Of a stretch of DNA of 17,760 nt, positions 7,595 to 14,294 are shown one piece after another. The stretch is from contig CAAGLC010000029.1 of the NCBI GenBank assembly GCA_900770685.1, positions 1-17,760 of the forward strand, given 5' to 3'. Source of the stretch: Clostridia bacterium (GTDB taxonomy: Bacteria; Bacillota; Clostridia; Christensenellales; Borkfalkiaceae). How positions within the stretch are numbered: the first letter of the stretch is position 1; each line of letters begins with the position of its first letter. Under the pieces are notes generated by a model, which was given only the letters and a program-made list of their open reading frames with translations, was not told the DNA's origin and did not search any database. A program made the position numbers and the translations under genes.

Positions 7595-7673
7595 TTTCGA
7601 TGGGCTTTTCGGAGGGGAAAAACCGAGAAATCCACACTCAGTTTAAGAATTCTTCAAAAAGCCTATATCGAAA
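7595..7673 (+). promoter_or_regulatory. Structured RNA element between rpsD and rpoA
   Basis: A long imperfect stem closes the element: 7595-7601 with 7667-7673 (TTTCGAT/ATCGAAA, 7 bp), a small internal loop, then 7603-7609 with 7657-7663 (GGCTTTT/AAAAGCC, 7 bp). Inside are a short CGG/CCG hairpin (7610-7612 with 7623-7625) and a small palindrome at 7645-7654 (AAGAATTCTT), so a three-way junction is possible. The rpoA ribosome binding site begins eight bases after the outer stem. It could be an autoregulatory protein target or an RNase processing site; function is inferred. Confidence 0.5.
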
Positions 7674-7694
7674 CTATTTAGGAGGTAATTTCTT

Positions 7695-8648
7695 ATGATG
7701 GAAATCGAAATGCCAAAAATAGACGTGGAAGAAAATGAAAGTAGAAGTTATGCGAAAGTCGTTGTAGAACCTTTAGAAAAAGGTTTTGGATTAACGCTTG
7801 GAAACGCTTTAAGAAGAATTTTATTGTCAGCGCTTCCCGGATCTGCAATACAAAACATTAAATTTGCAGAAGAACTTGGAATTAAGCACGAATTTTCTGC
7901 TGTTCCTCAAGTAAAGGAAGACGTAACTGAAATTATTCTTAACTTAAAGGGCGTAGCAATCAAAACTGCAAGCCTTGACAGAGACTACAAGAAGACCGTT
8001 AGATTATATAAAGAAGGTCCTGCAGTAGTTAAAGCAGGTGATATTGAAACTGACGCAGAGATTGACGTTTTAAATCCCGACCACTACATCTGCACGGTTG
8101 ACGAAGGCGGTAAGATGGACGTAGAATTAACCATCGGCCGTGGCAGAGGCTATCAAAGCGCAGACGAGCATAAAACCGATATTATCGATAATATCGCAAT
8201 CGACAGCATATATACGCCCGTTAAAAAGGTTAGTTACAACGTAACGGCAACCCGTGTTGGACAAAGCGTTGACTTTGATAAATTAACCTTAGAAGTTTGG
8301 ACGAACGGCGCTTTCTCCGGAAGAGATATCGTAAGCCTTGCCGCTAAGATAATGGAAGAACACGTAAAGATGTTCGTTCAATTGTCAGACGTTGGTAATA
8401 TTGGCATATTAGTACCGCCGGAAGAAGATAAGAAGACCAAGATTTTAGAAATGACCATTGAAGAAATGGATTTAACGGTACGTTCTTACAACTGCTTAAA
8501 GAGAGCAGGAATCCACACGGTGGAAGATTTAACTAAAAAAACAGAGGAAGATATGCTTAAGGTCCGTAACTTAGGTAAGAAATCTCTCGACGAAGTTATA
8601 TATAAACTTGAGAGTTACGGCTTGAAGTTAATGGACAAGGAGGACTAA
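7695..8648 (+). CDS. rpoA: RNA polymerase alpha subunit
   Basis: Its dimer scaffolds assembly of the beta and beta-prime subunits, and its C-terminal domain contacts UP elements and activators. It has 317 residues. The N-terminal domain (about 1-230) holds EPLEKGFGLTLGNALRRILLS (27-47) and the VKMFVQLSDV dimer helix near 226-235. After a short linker, the C-terminal domain (about 250-312) has the DNA-binding RSYNCLKRAGIHTVEDL and RNLGKKSLDEV motifs. Two adjacent ATG codons exist; the first is spaced nine bases from the GGAGGT site, and either could serve. The coding region ends four bases before rplQ. Confidence 0.98.
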   Translation: MMEIEMPKIDVEENESRSYAKVVVEPLEKGFGLTLGNALRRILLSALPGSAIQNIKFAEELGIKHEFSAVPQVKEDVTEIILNLKGVAIKTASLDRDYKKTVRLYKEGPAVVKAGDIETDAEIDVLNPDHYICTVDEGGKMDVELTIGRGRGYQSADEHKTDIIDNIAIDSIYTPVKKVSYNVTATRVGQSVDFDKLTLEVWTNGAFSGRDIVSLAAKIMEEHVKMFVQLSDVGNIGILVPPEEDKKTKILEMTIEEMDLTVRSYNCLKRAGIHTVEDLTKKTEEDMLKVRNLGKKSLDEVIYKLESYGLKLMDKED

Positions 8649-8651
8649 ACA

Positions 8652-9158
8652 ATGGCAAGAAAATTAGGATTAAACGCTACACAAAGAATGGCGCTTATAA
8701 AGAACCAAGCAACTGCTCTTTTATGGTATGGTAGAATTGAAACCACCGAAGAAAGAGCGAAAGAAGTTGCAAGCTACGTAGCAAAGATTATAACTCTTGC
8801 AGTTAATACTTACGACGACGTTATCGAAACGGAAGTAACCGTTAAGGACGAAAAGGGTAAAGAAACCAAAAAGACCTTAATCAAAGACGGCGTTAAGAAA
8901 CTTAATGCAAGAAGAAAAATCATTTCACTCGTAAACGATATGCAAGAAGTTAAGGGCTTTAAGGAAAGCAAAGCAGACTTCAAAAAGAGAACTGCAGATA
9001 TTAAGAGCCCGCTAATTGAAAAAATCTTCGACGAATATGCAAAGAAATATGCAGACCGTAAAGAAGAAAAAGGACAAGGTGGCGGATACACGAGAATTTA
9101 TAAACTCGGCGCTCGTAAGGGTGACGCTGCTGAAGTTGCAATTATCGAACTCGTTTAA
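8652..9158 (+). CDS. rplQ: 50S ribosomal protein bL17 with insertion
   Basis: 50S protein near the peptide exit tunnel. The ends are clearly bL17: RKLGLNATQRMALIKNQATALL near 3-24, RIETTEERAKEV near 28-39, and GGGYTRIYKLGARKGDAAEVAIIELV at the end. At 168 residues it is much longer than the common 113-130. The extra material is mainly a charged, lysine/glutamate-rich insertion of about 30 residues near 52-82, with further added residues near 97-120. The reading frame is open and the codon use matches its neighbours, so it is not an artefact. It is the last gene of the cluster; no ecfA-type transporter genes follow. Confidence 0.96.
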   Translation: MARKLGLNATQRMALIKNQATALLWYGRIETTEERAKEVASYVAKIITLAVNTYDDVIETEVTVKDEKGKETKKTLIKDGVKKLNARRKIISLVNDMQEVKGFKESKADFKKRTADIKSPLIEKIFDEYAKKYADRKEEKGQGGGYTRIYKLGARKGDAAEVAIIELV

Positions 9159-9206
9159 TAAAAAGAGAAGGAATAATTGTTCTTCAAATAAGAAAAAAAC
9201 AAAAAA

Positions 9207-9237
9207 ACTCGGCTTAAAAAAGTCGAGTTTTTTTTTC
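9207..9237 (+). terminator. Intrinsic terminator of the ribosomal/rpoA operon
   Basis: A 9-bp stem with one G-T wobble (9207-9215 with 9220-9228, ACTCGGCTT/AAGTCGAGT) with an AAAA loop, followed by a run of nine T. It lies 48 bases after rplQ. Confidence 0.93.
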
Positions 9238-9240
9238 ATT

Positions 9241-9274
9241 AAAAAACGCAACCGACCAATAGTACGGTTGCGTT
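9241..9274 (-). terminator. Terminator of the symporter gene
   Basis: A perfect 10-bp stem (9245-9254 with 9265-9274, AACGCAACCG/CGGTTGCGTT) with a 10-base loop. Read on the minus strand it is followed by a U-tract from 9246 to 9241. It lies 18 bases after the symporter stop. The short TTATTTTT on the plus side means it may back up the rplQ terminator in the other direction. Confidence 0.88.
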
Positions 9275-9292
9275 ATTTTTAAGGTGTATCTT

Positions 9293-10816
9293 TTAATTTT
9301 GTTCGCTTTCTAAAAGTTCTTCAACGCTATTGTCGCCGGTAAAGGTGTTTTTAAGAAAGGCGAAATATAGAAAAATCAATATTGCTATAATTATAATTGA
9401 TGCAATAACTACGTATAGGTAATTAAGTCCTTTTGCTGAGAATTCTATAAACTTTCCTTTAACTCCCATAATTTCAACGAAAATCATTAAAACGGGGGTA
9501 ACGTATTTAGCCATTATTACGAAAACCTTGCCAAATTTTCCTAAACTCAAGCCGTCTTTTTCAAGATTTTTTAGAGTTTTAAAGGGGTTAGCCGTTTTCT
9601 TTTTATCTATTAACCAGCCGACGGTAAGACACGCGCCTATAGCGCCAAGAGGCATTAACACCGTGTTTGCAATTTCATCTAGGAAGGTTAAAATGTCAAA
9701 ACCGAAGATTAGCAGTTTTCCTTGGAAAGCCCCTCCAACCGACCAAGCGACGGGAATAGAAACAACGAAACAAATTAACGTCATAACGAGCGTGGTCTTT
9801 TTTCTTTTTAACTTAAATTTTTGAGTTATGAACTGAACGGAAACTTCAAGTATTGATATAACTGAGGTTAGAGCCGCAATAACTACCATAGTGAAGAACA
9901 AGAAGGAAACAATTTGACCTACGTCACCCATTTTTGCAAATATCTGCGGTAAGATTTGGTAAATCAAACCAACGCCTTGCGCGCCTTGTAAACTTTCAGG
10001 TTGAAGAGCGCCGATAGCCGAGAAGATTGCAAGTCCGGAAATGAGAGCAACGAGAGTATCGAATAGGCAAATCATAAAGGTGGATTGACCAACCTTAATT
10101 TCCTTGCCTGTATAAGAGCCGTAAGCAATAAGAGTTCCCATACCGATAGAAAGCGAGAAGAACGCCTGCCCCATTGCTGCAACAACGCCGTTAAAACCGA
10201 GGCTTGAGAAGTCTGGTTTCAAATAGAAGGCCAAGCCGTTTTTAACTCCTTCGCCAAGGAATAAACAGTATATAGCGATAAAAACGAGAATAATGAAAAG
10301 GGTAGGCATCAAAACCTTTGAAGATTTTTCAATACCGTCCTTAATGCCTGCCATAATGATAACGGCAGCAAGAAGCATAAAGATTAGCGTGTAGAATATC
10401 GGTTCGAAGGTGTGCGAAGCGAACGCGCTAAAAGACATTGCGTTCGAAGCTTGCTCAATCGATTGGAAAGAGTTTACAGCAAACCTTAACGTCCAACCAC
10501 CTAAAACGCCATAATAACAAACTATAAGAGTGGGGACTAAGATAACGATTAACCCCAAAAAGCCTAAATTCTTATTTGCATTTTTATAAGCCGTAACGGT
10601 GTTTGCCTTAGAGCGCTTTCCGAGATATATTTCCGAAATCATTGCGATAGAGCCAATAACTAAAACGCAAAGGATGTAAACCAAAACGAACGCCGCGCCT
10701 CCGTTTGCGCTAGTTTTATAAGGGAAAGCCCAAAGATTTCCTAAACCGACGGCGCTTCCGGCGGCTGCAAGAATAAAGCCGATTGAACTTCCGAAACCGT
10801 GTTTTTTATTTTCCAT
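9293..10816 (-). CDS. Sodium-dependent amino-acid symporter, NSS (LeuT) family
   Basis: Membrane transporter expected to couple Na+ entry to uptake of an amino acid. It has 507 residues with about 12 hydrophobic segments. The first helix carries the family signature AAAGSAVGLGNLWAFPY (17-33), with Ala22 and Asn27 matching the Na1-site residues of LeuT; the unwound sixth helix is SLSIGMGTLIAYGSY (221-235). The arginine that in LeuT forms the outer gate (R30) is alanine here. The substrate cannot be named; hydrophobic or aromatic amino acids are usual for bacterial members. It is a single-gene unit with an AAGGAGT site, its own consensus promoter and its own terminator, divergent from feoA. Confidence 0.93.
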   Translation of the reverse strand: MENKKHGFGSSIGFILAAAGSAVGLGNLWAFPYKTSANGGAAFVLVYILCVLVIGSIAMISEIYLGKRSKANTVTAYKNANKNLGFLGLIVILVPTLIVCYYGVLGGWTLRFAVNSFQSIEQASNAMSFSAFASHTFEPIFYTLIFMLLAAVIIMAGIKDGIEKSSKVLMPTLFIILVFIAIYCLFLGEGVKNGLAFYLKPDFSSLGFNGVVAAMGQAFFSLSIGMGTLIAYGSYTGKEIKVGQSTFMICLFDTLVALISGLAIFSAIGALQPESLQGAQGVGLIYQILPQIFAKMGDVGQIVSFLFFTMVVIAALTSVISILEVSVQFITQKFKLKRKKTTLVMTLICFVVSIPVAWSVGGAFQGKLLIFGFDILTFLDEIANTVLMPLGAIGACLTVGWLIDKKKTANPFKTLKNLEKDGLSLGKFGKVFVIMAKYVTPVLMIFVEIMGVKGKFIEFSAKGLNYLYVVIASIIIIAILIFLYFAFLKNTFTGDNSVEELLESEQN

Positions 10817-10851
10817 ATTTACTCCTTTCGTTTTGCTTAAAATACCGTAAT

Positions 10852-10880
10852 ATTATAAACTAAAACTACGCAAAAGTCAA
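10852..10880 (-). promoter_or_regulatory. Sigma-A promoter of the symporter gene
   Basis: On the minus strand, TTGACT (10880-10875) and a perfect TATAAT (10857-10852) are separated by exactly 17 bases. The predicted start lies about 30 bases before the ATG. No convincing promoter or Fur-type box was found for feoA in the same 112-base gap. Confidence 0.9.
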
Positions 10881-10928
10881 ACGTATAAATGTTAGAATAA
10901 AAGGCATAAAGGTTAAATAAAATATAAT

Positions 10929-11150
10929 ATGTTTTTAGCGGAAATAACGAACGGTAGCGAGTGTAAAATAGTAGGCGTTTACTTAAACGATAAAATGAAG
11001 AAACGGCTTAGCGAGTTAGGTGTAAAAAAAGGTGCGAAGGTAAAGGTGATAAAGAAAAGCGTAAAAAAAGCGCCTATGATATTTTTAGTTAAGAACACCT
11101 TTCTTTCCGTGAGAGAAGAAGACGCGAAAAAAATCGAGGTAATAAAATGA
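10929..11150 (+). CDS. feoA: Ferrous iron transport accessory protein FeoA
   Basis: Small cytoplasmic SH3-like protein thought to assist or regulate FeoB. It has 73 residues, typical for FeoA. The KKRLSELGVKKGAKVKVIKKS segment (about 24-44) and the following beta strands ending in LSVREEDAKKIEV fit the family. The ribosome binding site is weak (AAAGG, about 16 bases upstream), and no better start is seen. Its last codons overlap the FeoB start by four bases (ATGA), a translational coupling arrangement. Assignment rests on fold-level motifs and on the adjacent FeoB. Confidence 0.9.
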   Translation: MFLAEITNGSECKIVGVYLNDKMKKRLSELGVKKGAKVKVIKKSVKKAPMIFLVKNTFLSVREEDAKKIEVIK

Positions 11151-13093
11151 TTCAAAAGGAATTGTGTCTAGTTGGAAACCCAAACTGTGGAAAAACCACT
11201 CTGTTTAATTTGCTCACGGGAGCATATCAAAAAGTGGGCAATTGGGCAGGTGTTACCGTCGATAAAAAGCAAGGGTTTTTAAGAAATGATAAGAGAGTAA
11301 AAATTACTGATTTGCCGGGCTTGTATTCGTTAACTCCAAATAGTCCCGACGAAGCGGTCGTCACAGAATTTCTGAAGAGTTTTACGGGGGTAATAGTAAA
11401 CGTTATCGACGGAACGAGTTTAGAACGAAGCCTTTTTTTAACTCTTTCGTTATTGCGTTTAGGATTACCTATGGTCGTAGGAATAAATATGATGGACCAG
11501 TTAAAAAAGGAAAAGGCGAAACTTAATTTAGGGGAAATTTCTAAGTTTTTAGGCGTTCCCGTTTTTGAAATTTCTGCTAAAAGAAATCAAAACGTGGATA
11601 ACCTTATAAATACGGCTCTAACTCTAAAAAATAGCGTATTAGCAACAAAAAAAGAAAACCCCTTTATTAGTGCAACAACTAGTAAATTGCATCAAATGAT
11701 AGAGGATAGGATGGAAAGTTTTATAAGTAAAACAGAGTATTCTAGCAAAACGAGAACGGAGAAAATAGACAGGGTGCTAACTCACGAACTGTACGGAACT
11801 CTAATCTTTTTCGCCGTAATGTTTTTCGTATACGCAGTATCCTTAAAATTAGGTGGAGCGTTAGGAGATAGATTAGGGATAGGAATAGGTAAATTCGGGG
11901 AATTGACGGCGAAATTGCTCGTAAATTTGGGTGTTAAATATCCGGTCGTTGATTTACTCGTAAACGCCGTAATAAAAGGGATAGGCTCGGTTTTGACCTT
12001 TTTACCACACCTATTAATTCTATTCTTTTTTATGACGTTGTTAGAAGAGAGTGGATATACGGCAAGGGTGTCGCTTATATTCGATAAATTCTTTTCACGG
12101 CTTTCTTTAAGTGGAAAGTCTGTAATTCCTTTCGTGCTTTCTTGCGGGTGTACGGTTGCGGGAATTGAAGCGTCCAAAGTTATTGAGAACTCTAAGGAAA
12201 GGGAACTGACGGTACTGCTTGCGAGTTTTTTGCCGTGCGGGGCGAAAACGGCAGTATTCGGTTGGTTTTCGTTGGTCTTTTTTAATGGGAGCGCTCTTAT
12301 CGCGTTATCGCTTTACGTAATAAGTTTTGCGGTGATATATTTAGTGGCGAAGATATATACTTTGCTAAAAAAAACAGAAAAAGAACCAGTTTTTATTTTA
12401 GAACTACCGGTCTTTAGAACGCCGTCTATTAAGAGCGTAGCGATAGTCTTAATGAATAAAACGAAGGAGTTTTTAATCAAGTCTGGAACGGTAATTTTCG
12501 CCGTTTCGATAATGGTGTGGACGCTAACCAATTTCGGATTTAACGGATACACGAACGGAGTTAGCGAACAAAGTTTTTTATACCTTATAGGCAACGGAAT
12601 AAAATATCTTTTTTATCCACTAGGGTTTTACAGTTGGCAATCGTCCGTATCGTTATTGTCCGGCGTATTAGCGAAAGAAGCGGTGGTGGAAACGATGGAG
12701 ATTTTATCTAAGTATCCAAACGAACTGTTTAATAACGGATTTTCCGTGTACGCTTTTATGGTGTTTGCGCTTCTCTCTCCGCCTTGCGTGGCAAGTATAT
12801 CGGTTGCAGTAAGGGAACTGGGAAGCGTTAAAAAGGTATTAAAAATGATTTTAATTGAATTGGCGATAGCCTACGGAGTGGCGCTAATAATAAATTTGGT
12901 TGGGATTATTTTATCTTTGTCAATAGGCTTGATTTTATCAACGATTATTGGTATAATCACGGGGATAGGACTTTTATTTTCATTAAAAGAAATAATAAAG
13001 GCAAAATATTGCGCAAATTGCGTTAATTGTAGAAGGGTGAATTGTGAAAGGAAAAACAATGTACGATTATATGCGGGAAGCAGAAAATCTTGA
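11147..13093 (+). CDS. feoB: Ferrous iron transporter FeoB
   Basis: GTPase-linked inner-membrane Fe2+ transporter. The N-terminal G domain shows G1 GNPNCGKTT (10-18), switch I near GNWAGVT (31-37), G3 DLPG (55-58), G4 NMMD (114-117) and G5 SAK (143-145). After a helical linker come the two gate regions with conserved cysteines (CGCTVAGIEASK and FLPCGAKTAVF near 327-368). At 648 residues it is shorter than the E. coli protein (773). The C-terminus carries a cysteine cluster, Cys622, Cys625, Cys628 and Cys633, resembling the small cysteine-rich proteins often encoded beside feoB. It is coupled to feoA and overlapped by a small downstream ORF. Confidence 0.96.
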   Translation: MIQKELCLVGNPNCGKTTLFNLLTGAYQKVGNWAGVTVDKKQGFLRNDKRVKITDLPGLYSLTPNSPDEAVVTEFLKSFTGVIVNVIDGTSLERSLFLTLSLLRLGLPMVVGINMMDQLKKEKAKLNLGEISKFLGVPVFEISAKRNQNVDNLINTALTLKNSVLATKKENPFISATTSKLHQMIEDRMESFISKTEYSSKTRTEKIDRVLTHELYGTLIFFAVMFFVYAVSLKLGGALGDRLGIGIGKFGELTAKLLVNLGVKYPVVDLLVNAVIKGIGSVLTFLPHLLILFFFMTLLEESGYTARVSLIFDKFFSRLSLSGKSVIPFVLSCGCTVAGIEASKVIENSKERELTVLLASFLPCGAKTAVFGWFSLVFFNGSALIALSLYVISFAVIYLVAKIYTLLKKTEKEPVFILELPVFRTPSIKSVAIVLMNKTKEFLIKSGTVIFAVSIMVWTLTNFGFNGYTNGVSEQSFLYLIGNGIKYLFYPLGFYSWQSSVSLLSGVLAKEAVVETMEILSKYPNELFNNGFSVYAFMVFALLSPPCVASISVAVRELGSVKKVLKMILIELAIAYGVALIINLVGIILSLSIGLILSTIIGIITGIGLLFSLKEIIKAKYCANCVNCRRVNCERKNNVRLYAGSRKS

Positions 13094-13205
13094 AGAAGAC
13101 GCGCTCTATCCTGAAGACTGGATGGACGAACGCCGAAAAACCCCAAAAGAAGAATATTTCGATTATTATAACGATATTAAACTAACGCCTAAAGACGATT
13201 GGTGA
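13059..13205 (+). CDS. Small acidic protein overlapping feoB end
   Basis: A 48-codon ORF beginning inside the last 35 bases of feoB in another frame and continuing 112 bases past its stop. The ATG follows AAAGGA six bases upstream, a good ribosome binding site. The product (MYDYMREAENL at the start, KLTPKDDW at the end) is strongly acidic and rich in Asp, Glu and Tyr, with no membrane segment and no cysteine. I do not recognise it. It might be a soluble partner of FeoB or iron metabolism, since it shares the transcript up to the terminator at 13318. It could also be spurious, but the ribosome binding site and position favour a real gene. Confidence 0.6.
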   Translation: MYDYMREAENLEEDALYPEDWMDERRKTPKEEYFDYYNDIKLTPKDDW

Positions 13206-13317
13206 TATAAGATTAAGCTATTAATGATGGGAAAAAACTCTCTTAATAAGGGCAATAAAATTTGAAACTAGCGAAATAATTGAAATAATATAAGTTTCGC
13301 AAAATGTTAAAACAAAG

Positions 13318-13356
13318 AAATACCGAATTGAACAAGTAAGTTCAGTTCGGTATTTT
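13318..13356 (+). terminator. Terminator of the feo operon
   Basis: A 16-bp stem with one wobble: AAATACCGAATTGAAC (13318-13333) with GTTCAGTTCGGTATTT (13340-13355), six-base loop, with the T-rich arm forming the tail. It works in either orientation. The 112 bases between the small ORF and this hairpin hold only a weak inverted repeat (GCGAAA 13271-13276 with TTTCGC 13295-13300). Confidence 0.85.
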
Positions 13357-13477
13357 CCTATATTTATAATAATTATCTCCGATTTTCCCTTTCGGTTGTG
13401 GCTATTGTCGCATAGAAAAATCCAAAAGTAAACTACTTCGGAAAAACTTTTGACCTTAATTTTAAGGTCTTTTTTTA
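13357..13477 (+). ncRNA. Possible short transcript or attenuator ending in a terminator
   Basis: This gene-free stretch starts with a TATAAT (13365-13370) that has only a poor -35 candidate (TTCAGT, 13341-13346). It holds an inverted repeat CAAAAGT/ACTTTTG (13423-13429 with 13446-13452) and ends in an intrinsic terminator: GACCTT (13452-13457) with AAGGTC (13464-13469), then eight T. With no ORF before the terminator and the feo operon already terminated, the second terminator implies transcription of this stretch. It may be a small RNA or a relic; evidence is modest. Confidence 0.35.
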
Positions 13478-13512
13478 TTTTACAAAACTTTTTCCTTTGT
13501 TGGCGTTTGCTT

Positions 13513-13540
13513 TTGGCAAAATGCTTTCAATGGATATAAC
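13513..13540 (+). promoter_or_regulatory. Promoter of the sigma-like gene
   Basis: TTGGCA (13513-13518) and TATAAC (13535-13540) with a 16-base spacer. The predicted start, about 13547, coincides with the first base of the leader hairpin at 13547-13593, which supports the assignment. Confidence 0.6.
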
Positions 13541-13546
13541 TATTAA

Positions 13547-13593
13547 ATTTTTCTATGCACTTCTGCCCCTGCCCAAAAGGGTAATAGAAAAAT
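13547..13593 (+). promoter_or_regulatory. 5' leader hairpin ahead of the sigma-like gene
   Basis: A perfect 10-bp helix pairs ATTTTTCTAT (13547-13556) with ATAGAAAAAT (13584-13593). Inside it a small CCC/GGG hairpin (13572-13574 with 13579-13581) can form. The helix ends one base before the CGGAGG ribosome binding site, so it may stabilise the 5' end of the mRNA or affect ribosome access. An upstream copy of the repeat could compete for the same arm if transcription began further upstream. Confidence 0.5.
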
Positions 13594-13609
13594 CGGAGGT
13601 ATATACCAA

Positions 13610-14224
13610 ATGAAGCAAAGAGATTTTAACCTCTTAAAAGAAACAATTTCACCACAAAACGTTCAAGTTATGAGCGAGTTAATCACCATCCAAGAAATTA
13701 AGTTTTTAATTGGATATATAGGTGCGCCTATGATTACTATGCGAAACAACCTGTTGAAAGATTTTTATTACAAAAGCGAACCTAATTACCAAATTTCTGA
13801 CTCTTACGACTTAGTTCAAGAATGCACTTTGTTTTTATGCAAACACTTTGGTAAAAAATTATCTGACGTTCATCATATAGACAAGAAAGGTAGGAAAATT
13901 ACAATAGAAATGCAAGCAATTCGTTGTATGAATAAACTTATAAACAGACAATCACGTAGTGCAAAAACAGAAATATCTTTAGACGTTTTAATTGAGAGAA
14001 ATACGCCTATCGTAGAAATACCCGTAGAAAATAATAATGATTATTCTAATGTAGATAGAATAATTAAAAACCTTAACTTAAACGAAACACAAGCATTAGC
14101 GTTGGAATGCCGTATGAATGGTATGAGTTATCCCGAAATTGCAAGCGTAATAAATAGAGCAATTAGCACTTCTTACGATATGTTAAAATTTATTCAAAAG
14201 CGATATAGAAGTATTTATGAGTAA
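13610..14224 (+). CDS. Sigma-70-like regulatory protein
   Basis: Predicted DNA-binding protein of 204 residues with a sigma-factor layout. DSYDLVQE (64-71) matches the region 2 signature in which a DLVQE core precedes a helix. The C-terminal part (about 147-200) has a region-4-type helix-turn-helix, with LNLNETQALALECRMNGMSY then PEIASVINRAISTSYDMLK. The middle is poorly conserved, and an extra KGRKITIEMQAIRCMNKL segment separates the two regions. It could redirect RNA polymerase or be a phage- or mobile-element-type transcription regulator lacking true sigma activity. It has a GGAGG site, its own promoter and a leader hairpin. It lies just beyond the feo terminator, at the start of DNA with different base use. 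Targets are unknown. Confidence 0.55.
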   Translation: MKQRDFNLLKETISPQNVQVMSELITIQEIKFLIGYIGAPMITMRNNLLKDFYYKSEPNYQISDSYDLVQECTLFLCKHFGKKLSDVHHIDKKGRKITIEMQAIRCMNKLINRQSRSAKTEISLDVLIERNTPIVEIPVENNNDYSNVDRIIKNLNLNETQALALECRMNGMSYPEIASVINRAISTSYDMLKFIQKRYRSIYE

Positions 14225-14259
14225 TTGATACATTAAGTACTGCAGTATACTAAAAGAGA

Positions 14260-14288
14260 TTGATTTTTTCCTTCAAAAGTGCTAAAAT
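14260..14288 (+). promoter_or_regulatory. Promoter of the structured small RNA
   Basis: TTGATT (14260-14265) and TAAAAT (14283-14288) separated by exactly 17 bases, both one mismatch from consensus. The predicted start is about 14295, the first base of the RNA's 12-bp closing helix. Confidence 0.75.
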
Positions 14289-14294
14289 AAATAC

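Larger units (their letters stand above)
13410..13593. repeat. Three copies of ATAGAAAAAT, one inverted
   Basis: GCATAGAAAAAT (13410-13421) recurs as a perfect 12-base inverted copy, ATTTTTCTATGC (13547-13558), and as a 10-base direct copy, ATAGAAAAAT (13584-13593), directly before the ribosome binding site of the next gene. The last two can pair as an RNA hairpin. They could be regulatory arms or recombination-related repeats; both are inference. Confidence 0.6.

Noticed and set aside
9016..9282. Plus-strand 88-codon frame running from the end of rplQ through the terminator
   Set aside because: It overlaps rplQ out of frame, has a lysine-rich low-complexity product and reads through two terminator hairpins; it has no support as a gene.
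10817..10928. Fur box or riboswitch ahead of feoA
   Set aside because: No GATAATGATAATCATTATC-like palindrome and no recognisable riboswitch fold in the 112-base divergent gap.
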